A stretch of 13,055 bases of DNA from CAZVEV01 sp964625865 (GTDB lineage: Bacteria; Planctomycetota; Phycisphaerae; SM23-33). The DNA is taken from the NCBI GenBank assembly GCA_964625865.1, contig CAZVEV010000165.1, positions 1-13,055 on the forward strand, read 5' to 3'. Each line of letters starts with the position of its first letter. Position 1 is the stretch's first letter. A model generated the notes under the pieces. That model ran no database searches, was not told where the DNA came from, and worked only from the letters and a program-made list of their open reading frames with translations. Of the stretch, positions 1 to 6,963 are shown one piece after another. Position numbers and translations under genes: made by a program.

Positions 1-83
1 CCCCCTGGCACGCACGAGGCCGCGGCCTGAGCGACGATCTCCCGGCCGACGGGGTTTGGACCGGTTTCGGGCGTGGCATGCGG
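1..83. other. Window edge, no supported gene
   Basis: This is the stretch beyond the stop codon of the EF-hand gene. On the minus strand an ATG at 79-77 opens a frame that runs off the window edge after 26 codons. It has no visible Shine-Dalgarno sequence, and the proline/arginine-rich peptide resembles no family I know. It could be the start of the next gene of the leftward set or simply intergenic DNA. No terminator hairpin with a T-tract is visible here. Confidence 0.3.
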
Positions 84-956
84 CTACGGGGCGGCCTGAC
101 GTCCTGGCCGCGAGGCGGGCTTGCGCCTGGCGCTGCGAAACGCCTCCATCTCCCGGCGCGTGACCGTGCCGTCCTTGTTCTTGTCGGCGGCGGTGAAGAC
201 GTGTTTGGGACCGCGGAACTCGGCGGCGGTGAGTTTCCCGTCCTTGTTGCGGTCCATGAGCTTGAATATCCGCTCGACGCTCGGCGGGCCTCCGACGGGC
301 TTGGGGCCCTTGGAGCCTTTGGCGATCTTCGCCAGGCGAGCGGTCAGGGCGGCTTCCTGGGCCTTGTAGTTGGGTCTGGCCCAGCCGCCCCAGACGCGGA
401 GGTACTCGGGAATCGTTATCGCCCCGTCGCCGCTGGTGTCCAGCGCGTCGAAGACCGCCCCGGCCAGATGCTTGTCCTTCAGTTTCGACCCGCCGATGAA
501 CTCAGCCCTGGTGATCTTGCCGTTCTTGTCCGCGTCGGTGCGCTGGACGATGCCTTTGGCCTCGTCGGTGATGATGCGATTCAGAAGGTACTCGACCCGC
601 GTGACGACGCCGTCGGCATTGTTGTCGGCCGCGCCGAAAATGCCCCGCCGCGCCTGGGGCGTCATGAACGTGCCCTTCTCGATGTACTCGGTCTTCGAGT
701 GCTTCCCGTCGCGGTTAAGATCGACCCGATCGAAGTGACCGAGGTACGAGACCACCTGCTTGTCCGTGACGCCGCCTTCCCGTTTGGCGCCAAGCATCTT
801 CAGGACGTCCAGCACGTCCCGCCCACCGACGGAGACCTTGTCGGCCGGGCACTTCCGGCCGCGCGGTCTGGCGGGCCTGGTGGTGGCCGCGAAGGCGTGC
901 AACGCGAGGGCCTGAACGCAAACGACGGCCAGCAGTCTTGTATGCATGCGTGTCAT
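84..956 (-). CDS. Secreted six-EF-hand calcium-binding protein
   Basis: A 290-residue protein with a signal peptide at about residues 1-23 (hydrophobic stretch LLAVVCVQALALHAFA, likely cleavage after AFA). Six canonical EF-hand loops are visible, at residues 79-90, 111-122, 141-152, 173-184, 235-246 and 258-269. Each has Asp/Asn at positions 1, 3 and 5, Gly at 6 and Glu at 12, so all six look able to bind calcium. The first four are spaced about 30 residues apart as ordinary pairs; the last two are only 23 apart. No catalytic domain is present. The start is set by AAGGAG 7 nt upstream of the ATG. It lies 19 bp after the PQQ-propeller gene on the same strand, so the two are very probably cotranscribed. 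Such proteins are common in planctomycete secretomes; a calcium-dependent structural or scaffolding role is inference. Confidence 0.9.
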   Translation of the reverse strand: MTRMHTRLLAVVCVQALALHAFAATTRPARPRGRKCPADKVSVGGRDVLDVLKMLGAKREGGVTDKQVVSYLGHFDRVDLNRDGKHSKTEYIEKGTFMTPQARRGIFGAADNNADGVVTRVEYLLNRIITDEAKGIVQRTDADKNGKITRAEFIGGSKLKDKHLAGAVFDALDTSGDGAITIPEYLRVWGGWARPNYKAQEAALTARLAKIAKGSKGPKPVGGPPSVERIFKLMDRNKDGKLTAAEFRGPKHVFTAADKNKDGTVTRREMEAFRSARRKPASRPGRQAAP

Positions 957-975
957 GCGACGGCTCCTTGCGGCG

Positions 976-2985
976 TTACTTCGGTGCGGCGATGTCGTGG
1001 CACCAGAGGGTGTCGTGATAGCGGAGGTAGAGGCGGGCCTTGTAGATCACGGGATGGGCCCAGGCGTCCTTGACGCGCTTGGCCACCCGGGTGAAGCGCC
1101 CCGCGGTTTCGAAGGCCTTGTCGGTCGGCTTGAGCAGGGCCATCTCCCCGCGCTCGGAGAAGCAGTACAGCAGCCCGTCGGCGTAGAGAACGGCGCCGGA
1201 GTTCAGGTCGCGCTTGGCGTAGAGCGTCTTCCCGGTGGCCGGATCGACGCAGAACCACCCGTCGTTCTTTCGGTAGCCCGCGCCATACAGCCGCCCGTCG
1301 AGGTAGATCGCCCCACCGGTCAGGCAGTTCATTTCCGACGACCAGACGTGCTTGACCTCGGCCTGGCGCCCGCTGACGGTCAGGCGGACCTGCTCGGCGA
1401 GCTTGCCGTCCGGACCGGTCAGGAACAGCGTTCCGTCGTGGTAGACGGCGGGAGTGGCCATCACCTGGTATCGCGTGGGGCGCGGCACGGTCCAGAGGAG
1501 CTTGCCGGTCTCTGCGTTGACGCCGAAGGCGTGGTGCGAGCTGAAGCTGACCAGGTGGCGCAGGTGACCGTATTCGAAGAGGATCGGCGAGGCGTAGTTG
1601 GCCGCGTCTTTGCCGAGCGGCCCGCTGGACCACAGCGTCTTGCCCGTGACGCGGTCCAGGGCGGCCATCATCGCCTTGCGCCCGCCGGGGGTCACGATCA
1701 CGCGGTTGTTGTCGACGAGGAGGCACTCGCTGTGGCCCCAGCGGATCTTCCCGGCGCCGAATCGCTGGAACGTGTCGACGGTCCACATGCTCCTGCCGGT
1801 CGCGCCGTCGAGACAGACGACGCGCCCGTGGGCGTTCATGTGGTACAGCCAGCCTTTGTAGAACGTGCAACTGGCCCGCGAGCCGGGGTACGAGCCGGTC
1901 CACGCCCGCCCGTTGCGGACCTTCCACGCCAGTTTCCCGTCCAGGCGGTACGCGTAGATCCACAACTCGCCCGCCACGTCGCCGGTGATGTAGAGCAGCC
2001 CGCCGCTGATGATCGGCGCCGACCAGCCGCGCCCCAGGCCGCTGACCGACCAGAGTTGCTTGGGCCCGCCCGCCGGCCAGGTCTTCAGCAGGTGAGTCTC
2101 GTTGCAGATCCCGTCGCGTCGAGGCCCGCGCCACTGGGGCCAGCCGGCGTCCACCGCAGCGGCCAGCCCGGCGACGCTCTTGGTCCCTCCTGCGGGCTTG
2201 CTTCCGCCGCTCGTCTTGCCGCTGCCGGTCTCGCGGTCGCCCACGCGGACGATCTTCAGCGAATCGATCCGCGTCATGTCCGTGCCCCACCACTTGTTCG
2301 GATCGATCACCAGCCGCACGAGTTCGCCCTTCCTGACGGGGACGTTCTTGAAGGAAAACTCCTGGCTGTCCGGGCCGACCTTATCGCCTATCGGTCCGCC
2401 CTTGCCGACCACGCTGATCAGCTTGCCGCTGGTCTTGCCCTCCGTCTCGCGGACCACCTCGATGCGCCATCGGATCCCGGTGTGCAGGCGATGCTTGACC
2501 ACCTGGATGTCGGTCAGCTTGCCCGAGATGTCATATCCCCCGCCTTTGGGCACGCGGTAGGTCAGGGCGACGGGGAGGTGGCTGTTCTTCTCGACGTACG
2601 GGTACATGATCACCGCGCCGGTCTTCTTGTCTCCCCAGACGCCCTCGAAGCGTCCGTCCCAGTCGGAGTGGTAGATCCACCCCTCGGTATCCTTGGGATT
2701 CGGCAGGCTCGATCCAATCGGCCCCCGCACCTTGCCCGGGATCCCCTTGGCCCGCCGCTGGGGCAACATGGTCGCCGTGTGGATGTCCAGTCGGTGGAAC
2801 AGGGCCTTGTTGTGGGCCAGGGCGAACCAGAACCGCCACGTATCATCGCCGGTGTTGCCGATCCCGTCAGGCCCGTCGCCCTTGGGATTGGTCACGTCGG
2901 CCACCGTCAGCGACACCGCCGGCGCCCGCCCCGGCATGGCAAGCATCCCCGCCACTATCACACATGTCACACAGATCCTGAACAT
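976..2985 (-). CDS. Secreted PQQ-like beta-propeller protein with N-terminal beta-rich domain
   Basis: A 669-residue protein with a short signal peptide (about 1-23, ending in APA). Residues about 25-245 form a beta-rich domain with many aromatics (for example WIYHSDWDGRFEGVWGD), resembling planctomycete carbohydrate-binding or visual-pigment-like sandwiches; I cannot name its family. A Gly/Ser/Thr/Lys-rich linker (about 249-270) follows. From residue 283 the sequence PQWRGPRRDG opens a PQQ-like propeller with repeated 'DG/ATGK..W' blade motifs (LDGKLAWKV, ATGRSMWTV, VTGKTLWSS, ETGKLLWTV, ATGKTLYAK). These repeats resemble PQQ enzymes and BamB, but no quinone or calcium site typical of alcohol dehydrogenases is evident, so a non-enzymatic binding role is as likely as oxidoreductase activity. 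AAGG lies about 11 nt before the ATG. The gene sits between the HzsA-like gene, across a repeat-filled spacer, and the EF-hand gene. Confidence 0.88.
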   Translation of the reverse strand: MFRICVTCVIVAGMLAMPGRAPAVSLTVADVTNPKGDGPDGIGNTGDDTWRFWFALAHNKALFHRLDIHTATMLPQRRAKGIPGKVRGPIGSSLPNPKDTEGWIYHSDWDGRFEGVWGDKKTGAVIMYPYVEKNSHLPVALTYRVPKGGGYDISGKLTDIQVVKHRLHTGIRWRIEVVRETEGKTSGKLISVVGKGGPIGDKVGPDSQEFSFKNVPVRKGELVRLVIDPNKWWGTDMTRIDSLKIVRVGDRETGSGKTSGGSKPAGGTKSVAGLAAAVDAGWPQWRGPRRDGICNETHLLKTWPAGGPKQLWSVSGLGRGWSAPIISGGLLYITGDVAGELWIYAYRLDGKLAWKVRNGRAWTGSYPGSRASCTFYKGWLYHMNAHGRVVCLDGATGRSMWTVDTFQRFGAGKIRWGHSECLLVDNNRVIVTPGGRKAMMAALDRVTGKTLWSSGPLGKDAANYASPILFEYGHLRHLVSFSSHHAFGVNAETGKLLWTVPRPTRYQVMATPAVYHDGTLFLTGPDGKLAEQVRLTVSGRQAEVKHVWSSEMNCLTGGAIYLDGRLYGAGYRKNDGWFCVDPATGKTLYAKRDLNSGAVLYADGLLYCFSERGEMALLKPTDKAFETAGRFTRVAKRVKDAWAHPVIYKARLYLRYHDTLWCHDIAAPK

Positions 2986-3000
2986 AGCATCACGTACCTT

Positions 3001-3170
3001 CTGGTTGACTGGTTAATTGGTCGAACTAGAACACGGCGAGTCCCGATGTACATCGGGACTAAACAACGCAATAAACGCCGCGCCAGAGGATACGCCGGAA
3101 ACAGGCATTCCGCACGCAACGTTTAGCGGCGGAGCTTGCTCCGCGCGGAACCAGTCAACCGGTTAACCAG
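3001..3170. repeat. Compound intergenic repeat, copy C (8-nt-unit arms, GTTTAG-headed hairpin core)
   Basis: This fills the spacer between the HzsA-like gene (stop at 3187-3189) and the PQQ-propeller gene, ending directly against that gene's AAGG ribosome binding site. The left arm, 3001-3020, and the reverse complement of the right arm, 3151-3170, match at 16 of 20 bases. Both read as tandem 8-nt units of the form YGGTTRAC. The core holds two palindromes: a perfect 22-bp one at 3039-3060 (arm AGTCCCGATGT) and a 7-bp stem with a TT loop at 3129-3144 (arm GCGGAGC). Each palindrome carries a GTTTAG head, at 3064-3059 on the minus strand and 3121-3126 on the plus strand, and the heads point toward each other. 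The core differs completely from that of copies A and B although the arms are of the same kind. Confidence 0.75.
3039..3060. repeat. Perfect 22-bp palindrome
   Basis: The half-site AGTCCCGATGT is followed immediately by its exact reverse complement. It lies inside compound repeat C and could form a hairpin in RNA from either strand or a small cruciform. No T-tract follows on the minus strand, so an intrinsic terminator is not supported. It is next to a GTTTAG head read on the minus strand. Confidence 0.85.
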
Positions 3171-3192
3171 CACTGACGCGCCGGCGTCAGTG
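3171..3192. other. Hairpin overlapping the HzsA-like stop codon
   Basis: CACTGACGC at 3171-3179 and GCGTCAGTG at 3184-3192 form a perfect 9-bp stem with a 4-nt loop. The minus-strand stop codon of the HzsA-like gene (3189-3187) lies in the stem. No T-tract follows, so a rho-independent terminator is not indicated. A transcript-stability or termination-assisting role is inference. Confidence 0.55.
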
Positions 3193-5709
3193 GACCAGGT
3201 CTTTGAAGTCGGTCCACTTGGGCAGGCCGAGCTTGGGCTTGACGACCTTGCCTTTCGCCTGGGCCTCGGTGTCCACATACGCGCCGTAGAAGTTGCTGTT
3301 GCAGTCCAGCCACATCGTGATGCGGCGGAACTCGGCCGGCGTCAGCTTGCCTTCCAGCCGCTTCTTGTGCGCCTTGCCGGTCAAAACGCCGTACAGCTTG
3401 GACGCCAGCGCACCGTCCTTGGTGGGGATCGAGTAGCTCCGCCCGTTCTTTCGGATCGCCCCGTTTCCGCCGTGCTTGCCCCACGCGTACTTGTTCAGCG
3501 TCGCAAAGCCTTCCGACCAGCCGTGCTTGCCGAACTTGTCACCGCGAAGGGAGGGGGCCTTCTTTTCTTTCTCGTGACACTTTACGCACCGGGCGTCCAG
3601 GACGGGCTGGACCAGCCGCGGGAACGTCAGCGGGAAGGCGCCCGGGGCCTCACGCTTGAGCTTCGACGGGGCGCGCTTCAGCGCCAGCGGCTGCGTGGTC
3701 CGTTTGAAGGTGGCGTTCTTGTCCTCGTGGCAGCCGATGCAACTGAGCGTCTCGCCCGGATGCAGGTACGTCTCGGATCGCATGGTGTGGACCGCCAGTC
3801 CGCGGTCGTCTATCGCCTGGAAGTAGACGGCGCAGCCGGTGGGCATGGTGAAGTAGACCGAGCCGTCGGACTCGACCGGGACGGTCCCAAGCACGCCGCG
3901 ACACAGCGATTGGGCGGCGTGCCCGATGTTGGGCTTGTTGGCGAACGCGTTGGGCTTGGGGAAGATCGCCACGACGCGCATCTCGGTGATCTTCGTGCCC
4001 TTGGGGAAGGGCAGTTCGCTTTCGTAGATGTTCATCACGCTGACGGTGCCGGTCGACATGTCCTGGGCGGGGTCGGGGCGGTCGGCCTTGGCCTGGATGG
4101 TCTTGATCGGAATCGCCGGCGGACGCTTGCGGGCGCGAAGCGGGATCGGGTCGAGGCACGGGATGGACTTGTCCTGGTAGAGGATCTCGCGATTGCCGAA
4201 GCAGTCCACCAGTGCAATTGCATGATTCGACGCGCCGGGGTCGAAGACCGCCAGGTAGTACTTCTCGCTCAGCGGCCAGGGCGTGGAGAACACTTCGGCC
4301 TGGCGGATCTTGTTCTTGTTGTACTTGATGACGCCCGGGGCGACCTCGGACTCCGAGAAGTAGACCTCCGGCGTGATGCGCTTGAGCTGTGAGGTCGACC
4401 GGTCGTCCGGCTCGCGACAGTCGATCATCACCAGCGAACCGTAGTTCTGCCCGTGATGGCCGGCGGTGACGGCGATGTATTTGTGCGAGTTCGGGATCGA
4501 GCGGATGGACATCTCCATCCAGGGACGGCTCTCGCGCACGATCGGGTAGTTACCGTGGAAGCTCCGGGGATCGCGCCCGTCGGGATAGCAATGCCAGATG
4601 TGATGCGCGATGTCCGAGTCGCGATCCACGTAGTCCCACCGCGTGTAGATCACCATGCCGTTGTTGTCCACACTGGGGTGCCACTCGTTCGTGTCGTGGA
4701 AACTCAGGGGGATGATGTCCGAGCCGTCGGGCATCATGGCGGTAAGGGCGGCCGTCGGGGCCCATCGGGCGCCGCACCGCTGATTGCCGCCGATCCGCTC
4801 GGAGACGAAGATGATCCGCCCGTTCGGCAGGAAGCACGGGTCGTACTCGTTGAACTGGCTGTCGGTCAGTTGCACCAGGCCCGTGCCGTCGGCGTTGGCC
4901 TTGAAGATGTGGAACGTGCTTTCCGGGCGCCAGTGGTACTGGGCGTATCGCCTCCCGCGGGAGTCGTGCTCCTTCTTGGTCCAGCTTTGGTTATCCCAGC
5001 GGGCGTTGGGGGGCAGTTGCCCGGCCTCGGTAAACGCGAAGAGGATCGTCTTGGCGTCGTAGTCGAGGTCCAGGGAGATGAACGAGCCGTTGTCCTCGAT
5101 GATCTTGCCCTTGAGTCGACCGGACTTGACGGGCTTGTCGCCCAGGATGCTGCGAACGGTGGGCTTGTCGCTGAAAGCGTTCTCCAGGACGTAGACCCCG
5201 CCGCCTTTCTTCATGTTGAAGCCGAGGTACTGGTCGACCATGTGGATTTCGCCTCGCCCCTGCTTGTGGTGCTTCAGGAAGATGATCTTGTCGAAGTCCA
5301 GCAGCGGATTGGCGAAGGCGATCTTCCGTCGCAGTGTGACGATCTTGGCAAACAGCGCCTGCTGGTCGCCCTCGCTCATGCCGGCCTTGTTGGCGGCCTT
5401 CAACTGTGCCAGCGCCTGTGCCTCGGCGGCCAGGTCCGGGGCGCCCTTCATCTGGCGCACGTCGGCAAGCAGCGCCGCCGTACGGCGCAAGGCGATGTCC
5501 ACCGGCGTCTTGTCGGTCTTGAGGATCATCGCCTGCGGGTGGAAGGCCTCCTTGGCGACGCGGTCGTACTTCCACGTCTTCAGGGAGGCCATTTGCTTCT
5601 TGAGATAGGCGAACTCCGCCTTGGGATCGCTCGCCGCCGAGGCCGAGGCCGCAAGCATCGCCAATACCAGAGTGACCGTGACCGTTCGATTCATGCTCAC
5701 CGGGATCAT
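3187..5709 (-). CDS. Secreted HzsA-like dihaem cytochrome c with beta-propeller
   Basis: An 840-residue protein from the start chosen here. A TAGGAG lies 7 nt before the ATG at 5709 and the signal peptide MIPVSMNRTVTVTLVLAMLA... ends at ASASA; an in-frame ATG at 5775 would add 22 residues ahead of the ribosome binding site and is unlikely. After a helical N-terminal part comes ANPLLDFDK (133-141), then a TolB/PD40-like propeller (NADGTGLVQLTD, NGRIIFVSERIGG, WHPSVDNNGMVIYTRWDY). The HZS-alpha middle-type motif LGTVPVESDGSVYF...MRS...GE precedes haem motif CIGCH (657-661). A second, CVKCH (708-712), sits in a PSCyt1-like 'VQPVLDARCVKCH' context. Family resemblance to hydrazine synthase alpha is clear, but the partner subunits are absent from the window, so a hydrazine function is not implied. 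It is probably periplasmic and first in the leftward set. It is paralogous to the gene at 8442-12383. Confidence 0.88.
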   Translation of the reverse strand: MIPVSMNRTVTVTLVLAMLAASASAASDPKAEFAYLKKQMASLKTWKYDRVAKEAFHPQAMILKTDKTPVDIALRRTAALLADVRQMKGAPDLAAEAQALAQLKAANKAGMSEGDQQALFAKIVTLRRKIAFANPLLDFDKIIFLKHHKQGRGEIHMVDQYLGFNMKKGGGVYVLENAFSDKPTVRSILGDKPVKSGRLKGKIIEDNGSFISLDLDYDAKTILFAFTEAGQLPPNARWDNQSWTKKEHDSRGRRYAQYHWRPESTFHIFKANADGTGLVQLTDSQFNEYDPCFLPNGRIIFVSERIGGNQRCGARWAPTAALTAMMPDGSDIIPLSFHDTNEWHPSVDNNGMVIYTRWDYVDRDSDIAHHIWHCYPDGRDPRSFHGNYPIVRESRPWMEMSIRSIPNSHKYIAVTAGHHGQNYGSLVMIDCREPDDRSTSQLKRITPEVYFSESEVAPGVIKYNKNKIRQAEVFSTPWPLSEKYYLAVFDPGASNHAIALVDCFGNREILYQDKSIPCLDPIPLRARKRPPAIPIKTIQAKADRPDPAQDMSTGTVSVMNIYESELPFPKGTKITEMRVVAIFPKPNAFANKPNIGHAAQSLCRGVLGTVPVESDGSVYFTMPTGCAVYFQAIDDRGLAVHTMRSETYLHPGETLSCIGCHEDKNATFKRTTQPLALKRAPSKLKREAPGAFPLTFPRLVQPVLDARCVKCHEKEKKAPSLRGDKFGKHGWSEGFATLNKYAWGKHGGNGAIRKNGRSYSIPTKDGALASKLYGVLTGKAHKKRLEGKLTPAEFRRITMWLDCNSNFYGAYVDTEAQAKGKVVKPKLGLPKWTDFKDLVH

Positions 5710-5795
5710 CATCCGACTCCTAATTGCAGGCCGCCCCGCGCGGTCCGCACATGTTGAACCGCCGGACAGGCGCATATGTTCCGACGCGTTGCAGC

Positions 5796-5801
5796 ATTAT
5801 A
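5796..5801 (-). promoter_or_regulatory. Candidate -10 (TATAAT) for the leftward gene set
   Basis: Read on the minus strand this is a perfect TATAAT, about 87 bp upstream of the HzsA-like start codon. No good TTGACA lies 16-18 bp further upstream (the hexamer at 17 bp is TAAGGC). Instead an AACCGCC/GGCGGTT box (5815-5821) occupies the -35 zone, which would fit an activator-dependent promoter. The -10 is seen; the activator is inference. Confidence 0.5.
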
Positions 5802-5832
5802 GATATCAGAAATCAACCGCCTTACGCAAGCG

Positions 5833-5863
5833 AACCGCCAACACCTTGACATCCGTGGCGGTT
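5833..5863. promoter_or_regulatory. Inverted-repeat operator candidate AACCGCCA-N15-TGGCGGTT
   Basis: A perfect 8-bp inverted repeat, 5833-5840 and 5856-5863, with a 15-nt spacer that contains the rightward -35 hexamer. The right half lies between the rightward -35 and -10 boxes. Two further direct copies of the core AACCGCC occur at 5757-5763 and 5815-5821, so four half-sites sit in a 107-bp stretch of the divergent region. The centre-to-centre spacing (23 bp, about two helical turns) suits a dimeric regulator. No regulator gene is in the window. Confidence 0.5.
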
Positions 5864-5875
5864 TGAAGGTATCAC
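5846..5875 (+). promoter_or_regulatory. Candidate sigma70-type promoter for the ThuA-like gene
   Basis: A perfect TTGACA at 5846-5851 and TATCAC at 5870-5875, separated by 18 bp, about 45 bp ahead of the ThuA-like ATG. The match is good for -35 and moderate for -10. It overlaps the inverted repeat at 5833-5863, so a protein bound there would be expected to block or modulate it. Confidence 0.5.
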
Positions 5876-5919
5876 GGGCGTACGCAATCGGCCGCCCGCA
5901 ACCGCATGGAGACAGCAAC

Positions 5920-6921
5920 ATGAAACGATCCCGTCCGTCCTACGCCGCGACAGTCGCACTGGCCTGCCTGGTGGCCGTCGCGTGCGTCATCCCGCCCGCG
6001 GCCGCCGTTGAGCGGATCCCCAAGCCGGGCAAGATCAAGCCCCCCACCAAGGCGTGGGTCGCCAAGGTCAAGGACCTGGCGCCGGCCCGGCCGACCGTCG
6101 CGCCGAAGGCCCCCCGCAAGGTCCTGGTCTTCTCGGTGGCCACCGGCTACCAGCACGCGGTTATCCCGCACGCCGACGTGGTGGTGAAGGTCCTGGCCGA
6201 GAAGACCGGCGCGTTTACGGCCACCTTCACGACGGATGTCACGATGTTCGCCCCGGAGAAGATCAAGGCCTTCGACGCGGTCATCCTGAACAACACGTGC
6301 TCGAACCGTCCCACGCGGGACCTGTTTCTCGATATCGTCACGGGCAACGGCAAGGGGCTGACCAAGAAGCTCAGCGAGAAGTTCAAGGACCTCAGCGCCG
6401 CGGAGAAGAAGGCGCTGGCCGCCTCGCTGGAGAAGAGCCTCCTGGACTTCGTCGCCGCCGGCGGCGGGCTGGTGGGCATCCACGGGGCGATCACGACGTT
6501 CAACACCTCCGCTGCGTTCGAACGGGCGCTGGGCGGGAACTTCACGTATCATCCCAAGGCGCAGGAGTTCGCGTTGACGCCGGCCGAGCCGGACCATCCG
6601 CTGCTCAAGGCGTTCGGCGGCGAGGCGTTCATCCACACCGACGAACCGTACATGATGGCGGGCCCGACGTACAAGGCGGTGGGCTTCCGCCCGCTGCTGA
6701 CGGTCGACGGAACGAAGATCAAAGGCGCTCGCAAGGGCACGCCCCGCGTGTTGTACGCCGCGTGGGTCAAGAAGCACGGCAAGGGACGCGTCTTCTACGT
6801 CGCGCCGGGCCACTTCCCCGAGACCTACCACAGCGCCGTCATGCTGCGGTTTTACCTTGACGGCATCCAATACACCCTGGGCGACCTGACGTGCGACGAC
6901 GCCCCTGTAGTGAAGAAGTAG
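5920..6921 (+). CDS. Secreted ThuA-like domain protein
   Basis: A 333-residue protein with a signal peptide at about 1-29 (TVALACLVAVACVIPPAAA). The start at 5920 is supported by GGAG 8 nt upstream and by the signal peptide; an in-frame ATG at 5863 would put 19 charged residues in front of it. Residues about 66-325 form a ThuA-like (class I glutamine-amidotransferase-like) domain: KVLVFSVATGYQHAVIPHA, the strand FDAVILNN, GGGLVGIHGA (about 181-190, where true amidotransferases have the nucleophile Cys), HTDEPY and GRVFYVAPGHFPET. An acidic/lysine-rich insert (about 140-172) follows TRDLFLDIV. The family was named for trehalose utilisation in rhizobia and is common beside secreted carbohydrate-active proteins; its reaction here is not known. 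It opens the rightward gene set, 42 bp before the small propeller gene. Confidence 0.88.
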   Translation: MKRSRPSYAATVALACLVAVACVIPPAAAVERIPKPGKIKPPTKAWVAKVKDLAPARPTVAPKAPRKVLVFSVATGYQHAVIPHADVVVKVLAEKTGAFTATFTTDVTMFAPEKIKAFDAVILNNTCSNRPTRDLFLDIVTGNGKGLTKKLSEKFKDLSAAEKKALAASLEKSLLDFVAAGGGLVGIHGAITTFNTSAAFERALGGNFTYHPKAQEFALTPAEPDHPLLKAFGGEAFIHTDEPYMMAGPTYKAVGFRPLLTVDGTKIKGARKGTPRVLYAAWVKKHGKGRVFYVAPGHFPETYHSAVMLRFYLDGIQYTLGDLTCDDAPVVKK

Positions 6922-6963
6922 ACCCGGCAGAATATGATTGATGCGATACGCGAGGATGTGAGT

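Noticed and set aside
946..5757. Long open frames on the plus strand opposite the leftward genes (946-3126, 3136-4392, 4453-5757)
   Set aside because: They are antisense shadows in GC-rich DNA. The minus-strand frames have signal peptides, ribosome binding sites and recognisable domains; the plus-strand translations are low-complexity Arg/Ala/Gly/Val-rich and match no family.
5710..5775. Upstream ATG (5775) as the start of the HzsA-like protein
   Set aside because: It lies upstream of the TAGGAG and adds an Arg-rich leader before the signal peptide; the ATG at 5709 has correct spacing.
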